DNA of 23,710 nt. It comes from Clostridium sp. CAG:1024 (lineage in GTDB: Bacteria > Bacillota > Clostridia > Christensenellales > CAG-138). Position 1 is the first letter of the stretch, and each line of letters begins with the position of its first letter. The stretch is from the NCBI GenBank assembly GCA_000432015.1, contig HF985510.1:18902-42611 (forward strand). Direction: 5' to 3'. Below, one piece after another: positions 15,394-22,999 of the stretch. Made by a program: the position numbers and the translations under genes. The notes beneath the pieces were generated by a model, which saw nothing but the letters and a program-made list of their open reading frames with translations, was not told the DNA's origin and made no database searches.

Positions 15394-15450
15394 AAAATGC
15401 ATTGGTAACCTTTTGCGGCGCGCGCATAGGTATCAATGGGAGGCATTGCA

Positions 15451-15834
15451 ATGAAAGTCATTTTTCAGTTGATCGGATTTCTGGTGGTCATTCTGCTGCT
15501 GTTGACCGCCGTGTTGTTCTATCTGGACAGCAAAGGGCTTTTGAGCGGCGACCTCGGCAGCCTCATTCATGCCCTGCACCAGCTGTATCTGGAGGCGCGC
15601 GACGTTACGCTTGCATTCCTACAGCGCAGCGGGATCGCCGACGATGCCGCCGATCTTCTGGATGAAGGCGCGGACAGGCTTCGGGGGCAGACTGCAACGG
15701 ACTCGCCCACGATCATCGAGATGGCGACGCCGGAATTTGTCAACACGCCGCTGCCTGAGACGACAACGGTACCCGGTGTGATCCGCACCACCGTCCCCGC
15801 CATTATCGAAACGCCGCTGCCCGGCATGCCATGA
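15451..15834 (+). CDS. Single-pass membrane protein with Thr/Pro-rich exterior tail
   Basis: The family is not recognised. The 127-residue protein starts MKVIFQLIGF at the ATG at 15451, with GGGAGG 7 nt upstream; an upstream ATG at 15436 lacks a site. One hydrophobic segment (about residues 4-27) would anchor it, with the rest outside. A helical part (about 30-75, SLIHALHQLYLEARDVTLAF onward) is followed by a low-complexity tail with two copies of TPLP and several TT/VP pairs (about 90-127). Such tails often span or approach the cell wall. It has its own promoter and terminator, so it is a single-gene unit. Confidence 0.75.
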   Translation: MKVIFQLIGFLVVILLLLTAVLFYLDSKGLLSGDLGSLIHALHQLYLEARDVTLAFLQRSGIADDAADLLDEGADRLRGQTATDSPTIIEMATPEFVNTPLPETTTVPGVIRTTVPAIIETPLPGMP

Positions 15835-15855
15835 TCTGTTTTGAGCCCAAATGCA

Positions 15856-15898
15856 AACGACCCTCCGCCTGCACGATTGCAAGAGGAGGGTTGTTTTA
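15856..15898 (+). terminator. Terminator between converging genes
   Basis: AACGACCCTCC (15856-15866) pairs with GGAGGGTTGTT (15885-15895), with one G-U pair, followed by TTT. A small inner TGCA stem lies in the loop. It serves the plus-strand membrane-protein gene and may also stop the minus-strand Dabb gene. Confidence 0.8.
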
Positions 15899-15912
15899 TT
15901 CTTGGAATAGAG

Positions 15913-16194
15913 CTAATCGCAGTCGAAAATCGCTTTTTGTTCGATTCGTTCGCCGTACTGCGCCTTCCACCGATGATGCATTTCGGAATCGTCGTAAAGC
16001 GGGAGCGCCTCGGGTCGCATTGTAAGCCGGATCAAAAGATCGTAGCGGTTCGGCCGCTCCGAGCAGCAGGGAATCACCTGCACGTTTTCCACGCCGCTGA
16101 TCTCCGTAGATGCAGAAAACAATTCTCGTATCTCCGGAAGCAGTCTGGTGCGATCCTGCCGGTCTTTGAACTTAACGATGATGTAATGGTCCAT
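15913..16194 (-). CDS. Dabb (stress-responsive A/B barrel) domain protein
   Basis: This 93-residue single-domain protein of the dimeric alpha/beta barrel type starts MDHYIIVKFKD. The family pattern is visible: a first strand HYIIVKFK, the helix with LLPEIRELFSA, a second strand with NVQVIPCCSERPNRYDLLIRL, then a helix ending MHHRWKAQYGERIEQK. Dabb proteins form small dimers of varied and often unknown function. The ATG at 16194 has AAGGAG 6 nt upstream, so the longer frame to 16215 is not used. An extended -10 (TGCTAAAAT on the minus strand, hexamer at 16232-16227) may serve as promoter. It probably stands alone. Confidence 0.85.
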   Translation of the reverse strand: MDHYIIVKFKDRQDRTRLLPEIRELFSASTEISGVENVQVIPCCSERPNRYDLLIRLTMRPEALPLYDDSEMHHRWKAQYGERIEQKAIFDCD

Positions 16195-16226
16195 TTCGTT
16201 CTCCTTGCAATTCACCTATTACATGT

Positions 16227-16235
16227 ATTTTAGCA
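16227..16235 (-). promoter_or_regulatory. Possible extended -10 promoter of the Dabb gene
   Basis: TGCTAAAAT on the minus strand, about 30 bp upstream of the start codon; no convincing -35 hexamer. The rest of the AT-rich spacer 16236-16419 shows nothing beyond a short 6-bp inverted repeat at 16376-16390. Confidence 0.35.
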
Positions 16236-16419
16236 TATGGTAAACAGGTAAATCCACAATAATCACTTCAATTCCGGTCATGTGTTTTGTGATGCACAAG
16301 CAGTGATATAAGTATTCACGACTCGCATTACTGTGCTTTCAAGCAAATCAGACGGTGTACATGTGATTTCTCCTGCAATGCATCGCATTGTATTGTTTTA
16401 ATAATGCTCTCCTTCGTAA

Positions 16420-18348
16420 CTATTTGCGTTTCTTCTTCTCTTTTTTCTGGTGTTTTTCGATCTTCTCCGCTTTCGGCTCGATGATCTCATACGGCGCGTC
16501 CTGCTGGCCGGTCAACACGTCATTTTGGTTTTGCAGGCCCACGTCCTCCGAGTACACGACGCCCGGTGAACTCGGCCCCAGTGCAATGGCATTGCTGACG
16601 TAGCGTTTGAGCGTAAAGTGGAAACTCGTGCCTTTTCCAACGACGCTCTGCACCGTGATCTGTTCGCCCAGATTATCGATGATCTGCTTAGCAATCGACA
16701 ATCCAAGCCCCGTTCCACCCTCTTTGCGCGATTTATCGACCTTATAAAACCTTTCAAACAGGTGCGGGAGCTCCTCCGCCGCAATGCCGCAGCCTGTATC
16801 CGTTACGGAAACAACGATCCGCTCCCCCGCTTCGGCAGAAAGCGTGATGCTGCCGCCCTCCGGAGTATACCGCATTGCATTGTCGATCAGGATGACAAGG
16901 ATCTGCTCAACGCGGTCCCGATCCGTCATGGCATACGGGACATTTTCCGCTTTCAATTCCAGCCGGATCCCGTGCTGCGCCGCTTCCACCTTATAGTTCT
17001 GCTGCATTTCTTCGAGCAGTTCCTGAAGGTTCACGGCCGACACTTCCATATATTCGCTGCCGGACTGCAGCCTCGACAACTGCAGCAGGTCGGTAATAAG
17101 CCTCGACATCCGCAGCACTTCGTGCATCATGATATCGTAATACCGCTTCTGCGTCTCCGCATCCTTGACCATGCCGTCGGAAAGCGGTTCCAGCAAACCT
17201 CGCACAGCGGTCAGCGGCGTGCGAAGCTCATGGCTGACATTCGCAACGTAATCTCTGCGCGTCTGCTCCAAGCGTTCAAACTCCGTCACGTCCTTGAACA
17301 GCCCCACTGCGCCTATGCATTCTCCGTTCTCGGCCAGCACGGGGACGATCGAGATCCAAAGCGCTCGATTGCCCGGCAGAGAATAGCTCAGCGTTTTCGA
17401 CTTCTGCGTCTCCAGAACGCTGTCAAACTCGTGCCACACCTTTTCGTCCGGGACAAGATCCATCGGCGTATGCACATCCACTGCGCCAAACATGTCCATA
17501 AGCGCCGGATTGTAATGCGTAAGGCATCCGAGACGGTCGATCGCAGCCACGCCGTCGGTAAAGCTCGTGAGCAGCTGATTGAGCTGCCGTTTTTCGTTTT
17601 GCAGCTGGTAGATCGTCTGGGAGAGATTGTCGCAGAGCGTATTCAGCGCCCGCGCCAGTATGCCGGTCTCGCCGGAGGATGTCTCGTCCGCGCGCACTTC
17701 AAAATTGCCCTTAGACATTTCGATCGCAACGTTCGCCATTTCTGTCAGCGGCCGAGAAATGCTGTTCGTTCCGACAACGGTCAGCAGCATGAACGCAGGC
17801 AGCACCAGCACAACCGTAAACATGAGCGCATCGCTGAGCTGCTGAAACGCGGTTTGGATCCTGCTGATCTGCTTGATGATAAAAATGCCGCCTGTTACGA
17901 CGCCTTCCGCATCGCGGATCGGAACGCCGACGCTGATGGCGATCTCCTTGTTGGAGAGCATCAGACTGTCGTTCTTTACCGTTTCGCCTCGGAGAACATT
18001 TTGAATTTCGGCATCAAAATAAACGCCGAAATCCTGCACTTCTACGGCGCTCCCAACATTTCTGACGATCAGCGTTTTGCCGAGCTGGTCGGCAATCAGG
18101 ATGGCGGACTCGCTCGCAAGCGTCTGTTTCTCGATCAAGCGATTGAACGCGGGCTCATCGAGTGCCCCGTTCTTATACTCCTCGTAGATCTGCCGCGTGA
18201 TCTCCGCTTCCGGTTCGAGATTGTCCATCTCAATGGAGATATAGGTATTCCTGCCTACATACGTATACGCTGCAAGCGAAACGATGTTCGCCAGCAGCAG
18301 TATCAAAATAGATGCGATCAATACCCGCCAAAAGAATACGCTGCGCAT
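16420..18348 (-). CDS. Sensor histidine kinase (WalK/PhoR-like)
   Basis: This membrane-bound sensor autophosphorylates and passes the phosphate to the neighbouring response regulator. Its 642 residues hold TM1 (about 8-30), an extracellular sensor (about 31-170), TM2 (about 172-195), a HAMP linker (about 196-248), a cytoplasmic PAS domain (about 255-355) and the phosphoacceptor domain with VSHELRTPL, His373. The ATPase domain carries the N box (DNAMRY, 489-494), G1 (DTGCGI, 517-522), F box (FERFYKVDKS) and G2 (GTGLGL, 545-550). The kinase fold ends near 582. An unusual 60-residue tail follows, ending in a Lys/Arg cluster. The gene is 6 bp after the response regulator. The architecture matches WalK or PhoR, and the stimulus is not known. 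Confidence 0.94.
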   Translation of the reverse strand: MRSVFFWRVLIASILILLLANIVSLAAYTYVGRNTYISIEMDNLEPEAEITRQIYEEYKNGALDEPAFNRLIEKQTLASESAILIADQLGKTLIVRNVGSAVEVQDFGVYFDAEIQNVLRGETVKNDSLMLSNKEIAISVGVPIRDAEGVVTGGIFIIKQISRIQTAFQQLSDALMFTVVLVLPAFMLLTVVGTNSISRPLTEMANVAIEMSKGNFEVRADETSSGETGILARALNTLCDNLSQTIYQLQNEKRQLNQLLTSFTDGVAAIDRLGCLTHYNPALMDMFGAVDVHTPMDLVPDEKVWHEFDSVLETQKSKTLSYSLPGNRALWISIVPVLAENGECIGAVGLFKDVTEFERLEQTRRDYVANVSHELRTPLTAVRGLLEPLSDGMVKDAETQKRYYDIMMHEVLRMSRLITDLLQLSRLQSGSEYMEVSAVNLQELLEEMQQNYKVEAAQHGIRLELKAENVPYAMTDRDRVEQILVILIDNAMRYTPEGGSITLSAEAGERIVVSVTDTGCGIAAEELPHLFERFYKVDKSRKEGGTGLGLSIAKQIIDNLGEQITVQSVVGKGTSFHFTLKRYVSNAIALGPSSPGVVYSEDVGLQNQNDVLTGQQDAPYEIIEPKAEKIEKHQKKEKKKRK

Positions 18349-18354
18349 GGCACG

Positions 18355-19035
18355 TCACTCGGTTTCAAATTTATAGCCGACGCCGTAGATCGTTTTGATG
18401 CTCCAGCCAAGCCCCGTCGAGTCAAGCTTTGCGCGGATGCGTTTGATATGCGTATCTACCGTGCGCGTCTCTCCCGCAAAATCGTAGCCCCACACTTTGG
18501 AAAGCAGCTGCTCTCTTGTAAAGACCTGTCCGGGATTAGCCGCCAGCATGTGCAGGATCTCGATCTCCTTCGGCGTGCAGATCACGGGCTCGCCGCGAAG
18601 CGTTACCGTATAGCTCTTCAGATCGATCGTGAGTCCGTTGTAAGTGATCACGGAAGAATCGCTCTTCGGCTGCTCCGATGTGCGGCGCAGGACCGCTTTG
18701 ATGCGTGCCACCACCTCGCGCGGGCTGAACGGCTTCACGATATAGTCGTCCGCGCCGAGCTCCAGACCGACGATGCGGTCGATCTCCTCGCCTTTTGCGG
18801 TCAACATCAAAATGGGCAGCTGCGAGGATTTGCGGATCTCGCGGCAGACCTCGATACCGGTCATCTTCGGCATCATAATGTCAAGCACGCACAGCACGAC
18901 ATCGGGCGATAGATTCTGAAGCGCCGCTTCGCCGTCGAACACATCCACCGTTTCAAAGCCTTCCGCCTTGAGGTAGATGCCAAGGGACTCGTGTACGATC
19001 TGATCGTCGTCCGCAATGAGTATTTTCTGGGCCAT
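18355..19035 (-). CDS. OmpR/PhoB-family response regulator
   Basis: This 226-residue regulator has a receiver domain (1-118) with the acidic pocket DDD (9-11), phosphoacceptor Asp52 in VLDIMMP, Thr79 and Lys101. A winged-helix DNA-binding domain follows (about 130-224, with ICTPKEIEILHMLAANPGQV and TRTVDTHIKRIRAKLD). It is the partner of the kinase 6 bp downstream, in the order regulator then kinase. This arrangement is standard for WalR-WalK and PhoP-PhoR pairs. No walHIJ-like genes follow, so assignment to one of these remains open. The ATG at 19035 has GGAGGAG 7 nt upstream. Confidence 0.95.
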   Translation of the reverse strand: MAQKILIADDDQIVHESLGIYLKAEGFETVDVFDGEAALQNLSPDVVLCVLDIMMPKMTGIEVCREIRKSSQLPILMLTAKGEEIDRIVGLELGADDYIVKPFSPREVVARIKAVLRRTSEQPKSDSSVITYNGLTIDLKSYTVTLRGEPVICTPKEIEILHMLAANPGQVFTREQLLSKVWGYDFAGETRTVDTHIKRIRAKLDSTGLGWSIKTIYGVGYKFETE

Positions 19036-19063
19036 TTTCTGCTCCTCCGTGTATACGTTCAGT

Positions 19064-19083
19064 CGGTTTCTCGACGGAAACCG
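19064..19083 (-). repeat. Hairpin in the two-component operon leader
   Basis: CGGTTTC (19064-19070) and GAAACCG (19077-19083) form a perfect 7-bp stem with a 6-nt loop, in the leader between the promoter and the regulator's ribosome binding site. It has no U tail; a role in mRNA stability or as an operator is possible. Confidence 0.45.
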
Positions 19084-19105
19084 CCAGTCATCACCATTAT
19101 TTCGT

Positions 19106-19114
19106 ATTATACCA
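19106..19114 (-). promoter_or_regulatory. Promoter of the two-component operon, overlapping the glycosylase stop codon
   Basis: On the minus strand TGGTATAAT (19114-19106) is a consensus extended -10 element. It overlaps the final codons and stop (ATG GTA TAA) of the uracil-DNA glycosylase gene. No good -35 is seen, as is common with extended -10 promoters. Confidence 0.65.
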
Positions 19115-19766
19115 TACCCGTTGTCGTCGAAAAGACGATTTTTTCCGCTTTCACCAAATGTTCACGGAGTTTTTCCGCATCCCGTTCCATGACCGGCACA
19201 AGCGCGGGATTATAAATACCGCTTGCGGGATGGTACAACGGAAATAGCGTGACCGCCCAGCCTTCCCACTTCACAGGAAGGGGCTTCCCATGCACCGCGC
19301 CGACAGTCTGCGCTTCAATGCCAAGCAGGAGCAGCAGCGCCAACAGCGGCGTATTGCCGAGCGTCACGATCACACGCGGACGGATCGACCGGATCTCTTC
19401 CCGAAGGAGCGGCAGCGATGCCTCGATCTCTTTTCGCGACGGCGTGCGATTCCGTGTTGATCGTTCGCCGCGAACGATCGGGCGATACTTCACGGCATTT
19501 GTCACATAGAGGTCGACGCGGGGGATCCCGGTCATCTGCAGCAGCGCGTCGAGCTGCTTTCCCGCTTTGCCGACAAACGGAACTGCCTGTTTCGTCTCCT
19601 CCGCGCCCGGCGCTTCACCTACGAGCATGACCGGCGAATCAACTGCACCCGCGCCAAACACCGGGGCGGCGTACTCGCCGTTCGGCTGATCCTTCGGCGC
19701 AAGCAGGAGCAGTCGCGCGCGTTCCTTCGCGATCGCCCGTTCCAGTTCGAACTGCTTCCTGCACAT
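19107..19766 (-). CDS. Uracil-DNA glycosylase, family-4-like but without iron-sulfur cysteines
   Basis: This enzyme is predicted to remove uracil from DNA, starting base excision repair. The 219 residues carry the family-4 motifs: VGEAPGAEE (about 49-57, the water-activating loop), PFVGKAGKQLD (about 63-73), LYVTNAVKYRP (about 86-96), VTLGNTPLLALL (about 133-144) and the uracil-binding PLYHPAS (about 176-182). Classical family-4 enzymes have four cysteines holding a 4Fe-4S cluster. Here the only cysteine is Cys2, and the usual Cys after VTNAVK is Tyr. It is therefore a cluster-free relative. The start is 2 nt after the PBP stop codon, so translation is coupled. Confidence 0.85.
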   Translation of the reverse strand: MCRKQFELERAIAKERARLLLLAPKDQPNGEYAAPVFGAGAVDSPVMLVGEAPGAEETKQAVPFVGKAGKQLDALLQMTGIPRVDLYVTNAVKYRPIVRGERSTRNRTPSRKEIEASLPLLREEIRSIRPRVIVTLGNTPLLALLLLLGIEAQTVGAVHGKPLPVKWEGWAVTLFPLYHPASGIYNPALVPVMERDAEKLREHLVKAEKIVFSTTTGMV

Positions 19767-19768
19767 GG

Positions 19769-22507
19769 CTAATTCCCGAGCGGATATGCCTGCGAGATCG
19801 CATTGTAATCCCGCGACAGCGTGCTGACGAGCGGCTCGATCTGTGAATACTCATAGCCGGAGAGCACATATTCCAGCTGTTGGATATCGGCTTCGAGCGT
19901 CGTGCGCGAGGCTGCGTCGATGCTTCCGATTTCTGCAAGATAAGCGCGAACGGTCGCAATAAGCTCTTCCGCCTGCGCTTTCAGTTCAAACACACTGAGC
20001 GAACCGTCCGCATGGACGGTGCAGGTCGGAACGCCGGCCAAATACTCCTCAATCGGCGCATCGGAACGGATCGCATTGGGCAGAGCCTTCATCAGGTATT
20101 CATCGTCAAACTGTGCAAACTGCGAATCGCTCCGAATCAGGATCATGCTCGTCTTTGTGACGCGATCCTCTGGGCAAAACTGCGTCGCAAGGCTTCCGGA
20201 ATCCGAACAGATGGCGACCGTCAGGTGCATGTCGCACTCGGCCGTCGGCGCGCTGGCTGCATGGAACCAGTCCGTGACGGGCTTGTGTGCCTCGTCGTCC
20301 TTGCACGCATCGGTCGCGAGCAGGCCGGAAACGGAACATACCGTCTTTTTCACCAATCCGAGCGACGTCGGATCCGCGTCGATGATGGCGCCGTTTGCAA
20401 GCCCCTCGTGAATCGGCTCCATGAACGCTTTCCAGAGCGGCGCCGCGTAACCGCCGCCGGACGCGCCGTTTTTCAGTTTGTTCGCCGGATAATCATGTCC
20501 GACGAACACGGAGGCAACATAATAAGGCGTCATCCCGGCGAAATAGACGCTCGCATAGTCCGAGTTCGTTCCGGTTTTCCCCGCGACCGTCATGCCGTCG
20601 ATCTTTGCCTTGGTGCCGGTCCCCGACTTTACGGCGTCCGTCAGCATATCGACGAGGAGATACGCCGTGCTCTCCTTATAGACGCGATTAGACTTACGGA
20701 TCTGATCTGCATCCAGCACAACGTTTCCGTCGCCGTCGATCACCTTTGTAAAGGACAAAGGCTCCAGATACACGCCCTCGTTCGCGATCGCACCGTAGGC
20801 CGCGGCCATTTGGATCGGCGTGAGGCCGGAGGTTCCGAGCGCGAGACCCGGACCGTCTACATTGATCTTTGACATGTTTGCGCCGAGCAGTGCAAGGTAG
20901 CGCGCTCCCACGGCGGGCGTCACATAATCCATGAGCGTGCGTGCGGCGACAACGTTCAGCGAGGACATGATGCCGCGGCGCATAGTCACCGGGCCGTAAC
21001 GGGATTTCAATCCACCCGACGGATATCCGCTCGGCGTGTCCCAGCCTTGGATCCGGCCGTCCATATTCGGAATGATCGTGGCGGGCGACAGGCCCATATC
21101 GAGCGCCGGCCCGTAGACCGACAACGGCTTAATCGACGATCCGACCTCCGTATAGCTCTGGTATGCGCGGTTCAGACTCTTTCGCATGGTCGGTTCGTCT
21201 CGTCCTCCGACGATAGCGCGGAGCTCGCCGGTATGATGATCTAACACGACCGCCGCAGCCTGCGGCTGTACGGTCTCAATGACGGTCCCGTCGCTCTTCG
21301 TCTCAATGCTCAGGGCTTTGCTGCTGTCCGCGAGCGTCGGATAATGATCCCATGCGGAAAGCGTATTCTGCACGGTGTTCTGAATGGCGGGATCGACCGT
21401 CGTATAAATGTGATACCCGCCCGTGCGGAGCTCGTTTTCCACGGCGTTACGGTTCGCAGACGTATCGGGAAGTCCGCGCTGCTCCAGAAGATGCGTAATG
21501 ACATCGTGTATCGCGTACTCCACAAAGTACGCCATATCGTACATCTGCTTCTGCTCGCTGACCTCGAGGATCTTTACCTGCTCCCGCAGCGCGCTTTCAT
21601 ATTGCTCCTTGGTAATATAGCCGGCCTGATACATGCGCTCCAGCACCTGATCGGTACGGTTGTTCGTGATCTCCATTTTGTCACGCACATACATGTTTCT
21701 GCGCGGATCATACGAATAGGGCGCCTGCGGGAGACCCGCGAGCATTGCGCATTCCCGCACGGTGAGTTCGGAAAGCTCTTTGCCGAAATAATCCTTGGCT
21801 GCGGTCTTTACGCCGTAATTCGACTGACCGAGGTAAATGTCGTTCAGGTACGCTTCCAGGATCTCGTCTTTGCCGATCATCTTTTCCAGTTCGAGCGCAA
21901 GGTACGCTTCCTGGATCTTGCGCTTATAGTTGCGCTGCGAGCCGAGAATCTTATTCTTGATGAGCTGCTGCGTGATCGTGCTGCCGCCGGAGGAATTGGA
22001 ATTGCCGAGGATCTCGAGTGCGGCGGAAAACAGACGCTTGAAATCCACGCCCTGATGCTTGTAAAAACGGACGTCCTCCACAGCGATGAACGCATTCTGG
22101 AGCATATCAGGAATGTCCTCGATGTCCACCCAGTCGCGGTATTCGACGTCCGCGATAGAGGTCATGAGTTTCCCGTCTTTATCGTACAAAAACGAGGTGC
22201 GATCCGAGATCGTGAGCTGCGCGACGTCGAGCGTCGGCGCGGTATCGATATATGCCTTGCCGATACCGAACGCAAGTCCCAGCCCCGCAAAGCAGAGCAC
22301 GACAAACGCAACGATGAGCAGTTTCAACGAGGTGAACAGCACGGCAAGGGCAAATGGACGGTTCCGTTTCTTCTTCTGAAACAAACCCGCTGCCGATCCC
22401 TCTGCACCGAAGCGCACGAGGCCTTTTTCCTGCGTCTTTTTTTCGGAATCCGCCGTCCGGATAAACCGATCTTTCAGCCGCGAGAAAAAACCGTTTCCTT
22501 CCGCCAT
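19769..22507 (-). CDS. Class A penicillin-binding protein (glycosyltransferase plus transpeptidase)
   Basis: This bifunctional peptidoglycan synthase polymerises lipid II and cross-links stem peptides outside the membrane. Its 912 residues comprise a long charged cytoplasmic part (1-51), one membrane segment (about 52-84) and a GT51 domain with EDVRFYKHQG (144-153, catalytic Glu144), GGSTITQQLIKN (174-185) and the LELEKMIGKDEILEAYLNDI region. The transpeptidase has SSIK (457-460), SLN (516-518) and KTG (644-646). A carboxyl extension of about 200 residues is partly helical. The ATG at 22507 has GGAGG 9 nt upstream. An in-frame ATG at 22570 would lie at or before the predicted transcript start and is rejected. 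It forms an operon with the glycosylase. Confidence 0.96.
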   Translation of the reverse strand: MAEGNGFFSRLKDRFIRTADSEKKTQEKGLVRFGAEGSAAGLFQKKKRNRPFALAVLFTSLKLLIVAFVVLCFAGLGLAFGIGKAYIDTAPTLDVAQLTISDRTSFLYDKDGKLMTSIADVEYRDWVDIEDIPDMLQNAFIAVEDVRFYKHQGVDFKRLFSAALEILGNSNSSGGSTITQQLIKNKILGSQRNYKRKIQEAYLALELEKMIGKDEILEAYLNDIYLGQSNYGVKTAAKDYFGKELSELTVRECAMLAGLPQAPYSYDPRRNMYVRDKMEITNNRTDQVLERMYQAGYITKEQYESALREQVKILEVSEQKQMYDMAYFVEYAIHDVITHLLEQRGLPDTSANRNAVENELRTGGYHIYTTVDPAIQNTVQNTLSAWDHYPTLADSSKALSIETKSDGTVIETVQPQAAAVVLDHHTGELRAIVGGRDEPTMRKSLNRAYQSYTEVGSSIKPLSVYGPALDMGLSPATIIPNMDGRIQGWDTPSGYPSGGLKSRYGPVTMRRGIMSSLNVVAARTLMDYVTPAVGARYLALLGANMSKINVDGPGLALGTSGLTPIQMAAAYGAIANEGVYLEPLSFTKVIDGDGNVVLDADQIRKSNRVYKESTAYLLVDMLTDAVKSGTGTKAKIDGMTVAGKTGTNSDYASVYFAGMTPYYVASVFVGHDYPANKLKNGASGGGYAAPLWKAFMEPIHEGLANGAIIDADPTSLGLVKKTVCSVSGLLATDACKDDEAHKPVTDWFHAASAPTAECDMHLTVAICSDSGSLATQFCPEDRVTKTSMILIRSDSQFAQFDDEYLMKALPNAIRSDAPIEEYLAGVPTCTVHADGSLSVFELKAQAEELIATVRAYLAEIGSIDAASRTTLEADIQQLEYVLSGYEYSQIEPLVSTLSRDYNAISQAYPLGN

Positions 22508-22573
22508 GCAGCGCAACCTCCAAAGCTCCTCCGCGCCGACGATGCGGCCATACCGAGGAATAGAATTCAAAAC

Positions 22574-22582
22574 ATTATAGCA
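22574..22582 (-). promoter_or_regulatory. Promoter of the PBP-glycosylase operon
   Basis: On the minus strand TGCTATAAT (22582-22574) is a perfect extended -10. Transcription would start near 22567, giving a leader of about 60 nt before the ATG at 22507. Confidence 0.7.
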
Positions 22583-22651
22583 TATTGCTTCTTTGCTGTG
22601 TGCTTTTCCGCTAAAAATTCATAGTTTTGCCCTAATGCCTAAAAATAGTTC

Positions 22652-22680
22652 TTTACAAACCGGCGTTCATGCACTATAAT
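22652..22680 (+). promoter_or_regulatory. tRNA-Ala promoter
   Basis: TTTACA (22652-22657), 17 bp, then TATAAT (22675-22680). The expected start near 22687 lies only about 5 nt upstream of the mature tRNA end. Confidence 0.85.
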
Positions 22681-22691
22681 ACATTCTGTTC

Positions 22692-22768
22692 GGGGCTTTA
22701 GCTCAGCTGGCTAGAGTGCCACACTGGCAGTGTGGAAGTCAGGGGTTCGAATCCCCTAAGCTCCACCA
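22692..22768 (+). tRNA. tRNA-Ala (anticodon GGC)
   Basis: A 77-nt cloverleaf. The acceptor stem GGGGCTT pairs with AAGCTCC and contains the G3-U70 pair that marks alanine tRNAs. The D stem is GCTC/GAGT. The anticodon stem is CCACA/TGTGG with loop CTGGCAG, so the anticodon is GGC (reads GCC). The T arm is AGGGG TTCGAAT CCCCT. The discriminator is A and CCA is encoded. It has its own promoter and terminator and is a possible integration site for the island-like sequence to its right. Confidence 0.96.
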
Positions 22769-22773
22769 AAAGT

Positions 22774-22811
22774 CCACCGTAATTTTGATAGAATTACGGT
22801 GGCATTTTTTT
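22774..22811 (+). terminator. tRNA-Ala terminator
   Basis: A perfect 11-bp stem (22774-22784 with 22792-22802), 7-nt loop, then CA and seven T (22805-22811). Confidence 0.92.
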
Positions 22812-22815
22812 ATGA

Positions 22816-22845
22816 CCGAAAACCGCTTGATACAAGGCTTTTCGG
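22816..22845. repeat. Second hairpin after the tRNA
   Basis: CCGAAAA (22816-22822) pairs with TTTTCGG (22839-22845), and an inner CTTG-ATA-CAAG stem (22826-22836) stacks on it across a small internal loop. Confidence 0.5.
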
Positions 22846-22864
22846 CTGTTTCAGCGCATAAGCG

Positions 22865-22897
22865 AACCCCGCTGCAGAGCAATTCTGCGGCGGGGTT
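22865..22897. repeat. Third, long GC-rich hairpin after the tRNA
   Basis: AACCCCGC (22865-22872) pairs with GCGGGGTT (22890-22897). Continuing inward, GCAGA (22874-22878) pairs with TCTGC (22884-22888). The stem is about 14 bp with a 5-nt loop. Its U tail is weak, but it could act as a terminator or transcription insulator. Confidence 0.55.
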
Positions 22898-22936
22898 TCG
22901 TGCGTTTTGCGCGGATTGTGGCGTTCTGTTCCGCTG

Positions 22937-22995
22937 TAATCGTTAAACAGCCGAGTAATCGTTGAACTACTGGGGGTATTCGTTAAACCACCGAG
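22937..22995 (+). repeat. Three degenerate tandem repeats of 19-21 bp
   Basis: Units begin at 22937 (TAATCGTTAAACAGCCGAG), 22956 (TAATCGTTGAACTACTGGG) and 22977 (TATTCGTTAAACCACCGAG). The common core is TAaTCGTTaAACnaCcGaG. They end 4 bp before HsdS similarity begins and could be recombination or binding sites, or merely remnants of coding repeats. Confidence 0.6.
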
Positions 22996-22999
22996 TTCT

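Noticed and set aside
15177..15450. The missing 3' half of feoB or the second element end right after the recombinase unit
   Set aside because: No frame on either strand reads like the FeoB core (FGCNAAG) or its membrane helices, and no repeat of the 13360-13380 junction was found.
16618..18912. A 764-codon plus-strand open frame opposite the sensor kinase and regulator
   Set aside because: It is antisense to two clear genes, is Arg/His-rich, has no domain, and is the expected by-product of codon bias in GC-rich coding DNA. The same applies to long plus-strand frames opposite transketolase (9623-11158), the lipoprotein gene (4549-5727) and the PBP (21344-22624).
22716..22946. A 76-codon frame starting inside tRNA-Ala
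   Set aside because: It runs through the tRNA and its terminator hairpins, so it is chance.
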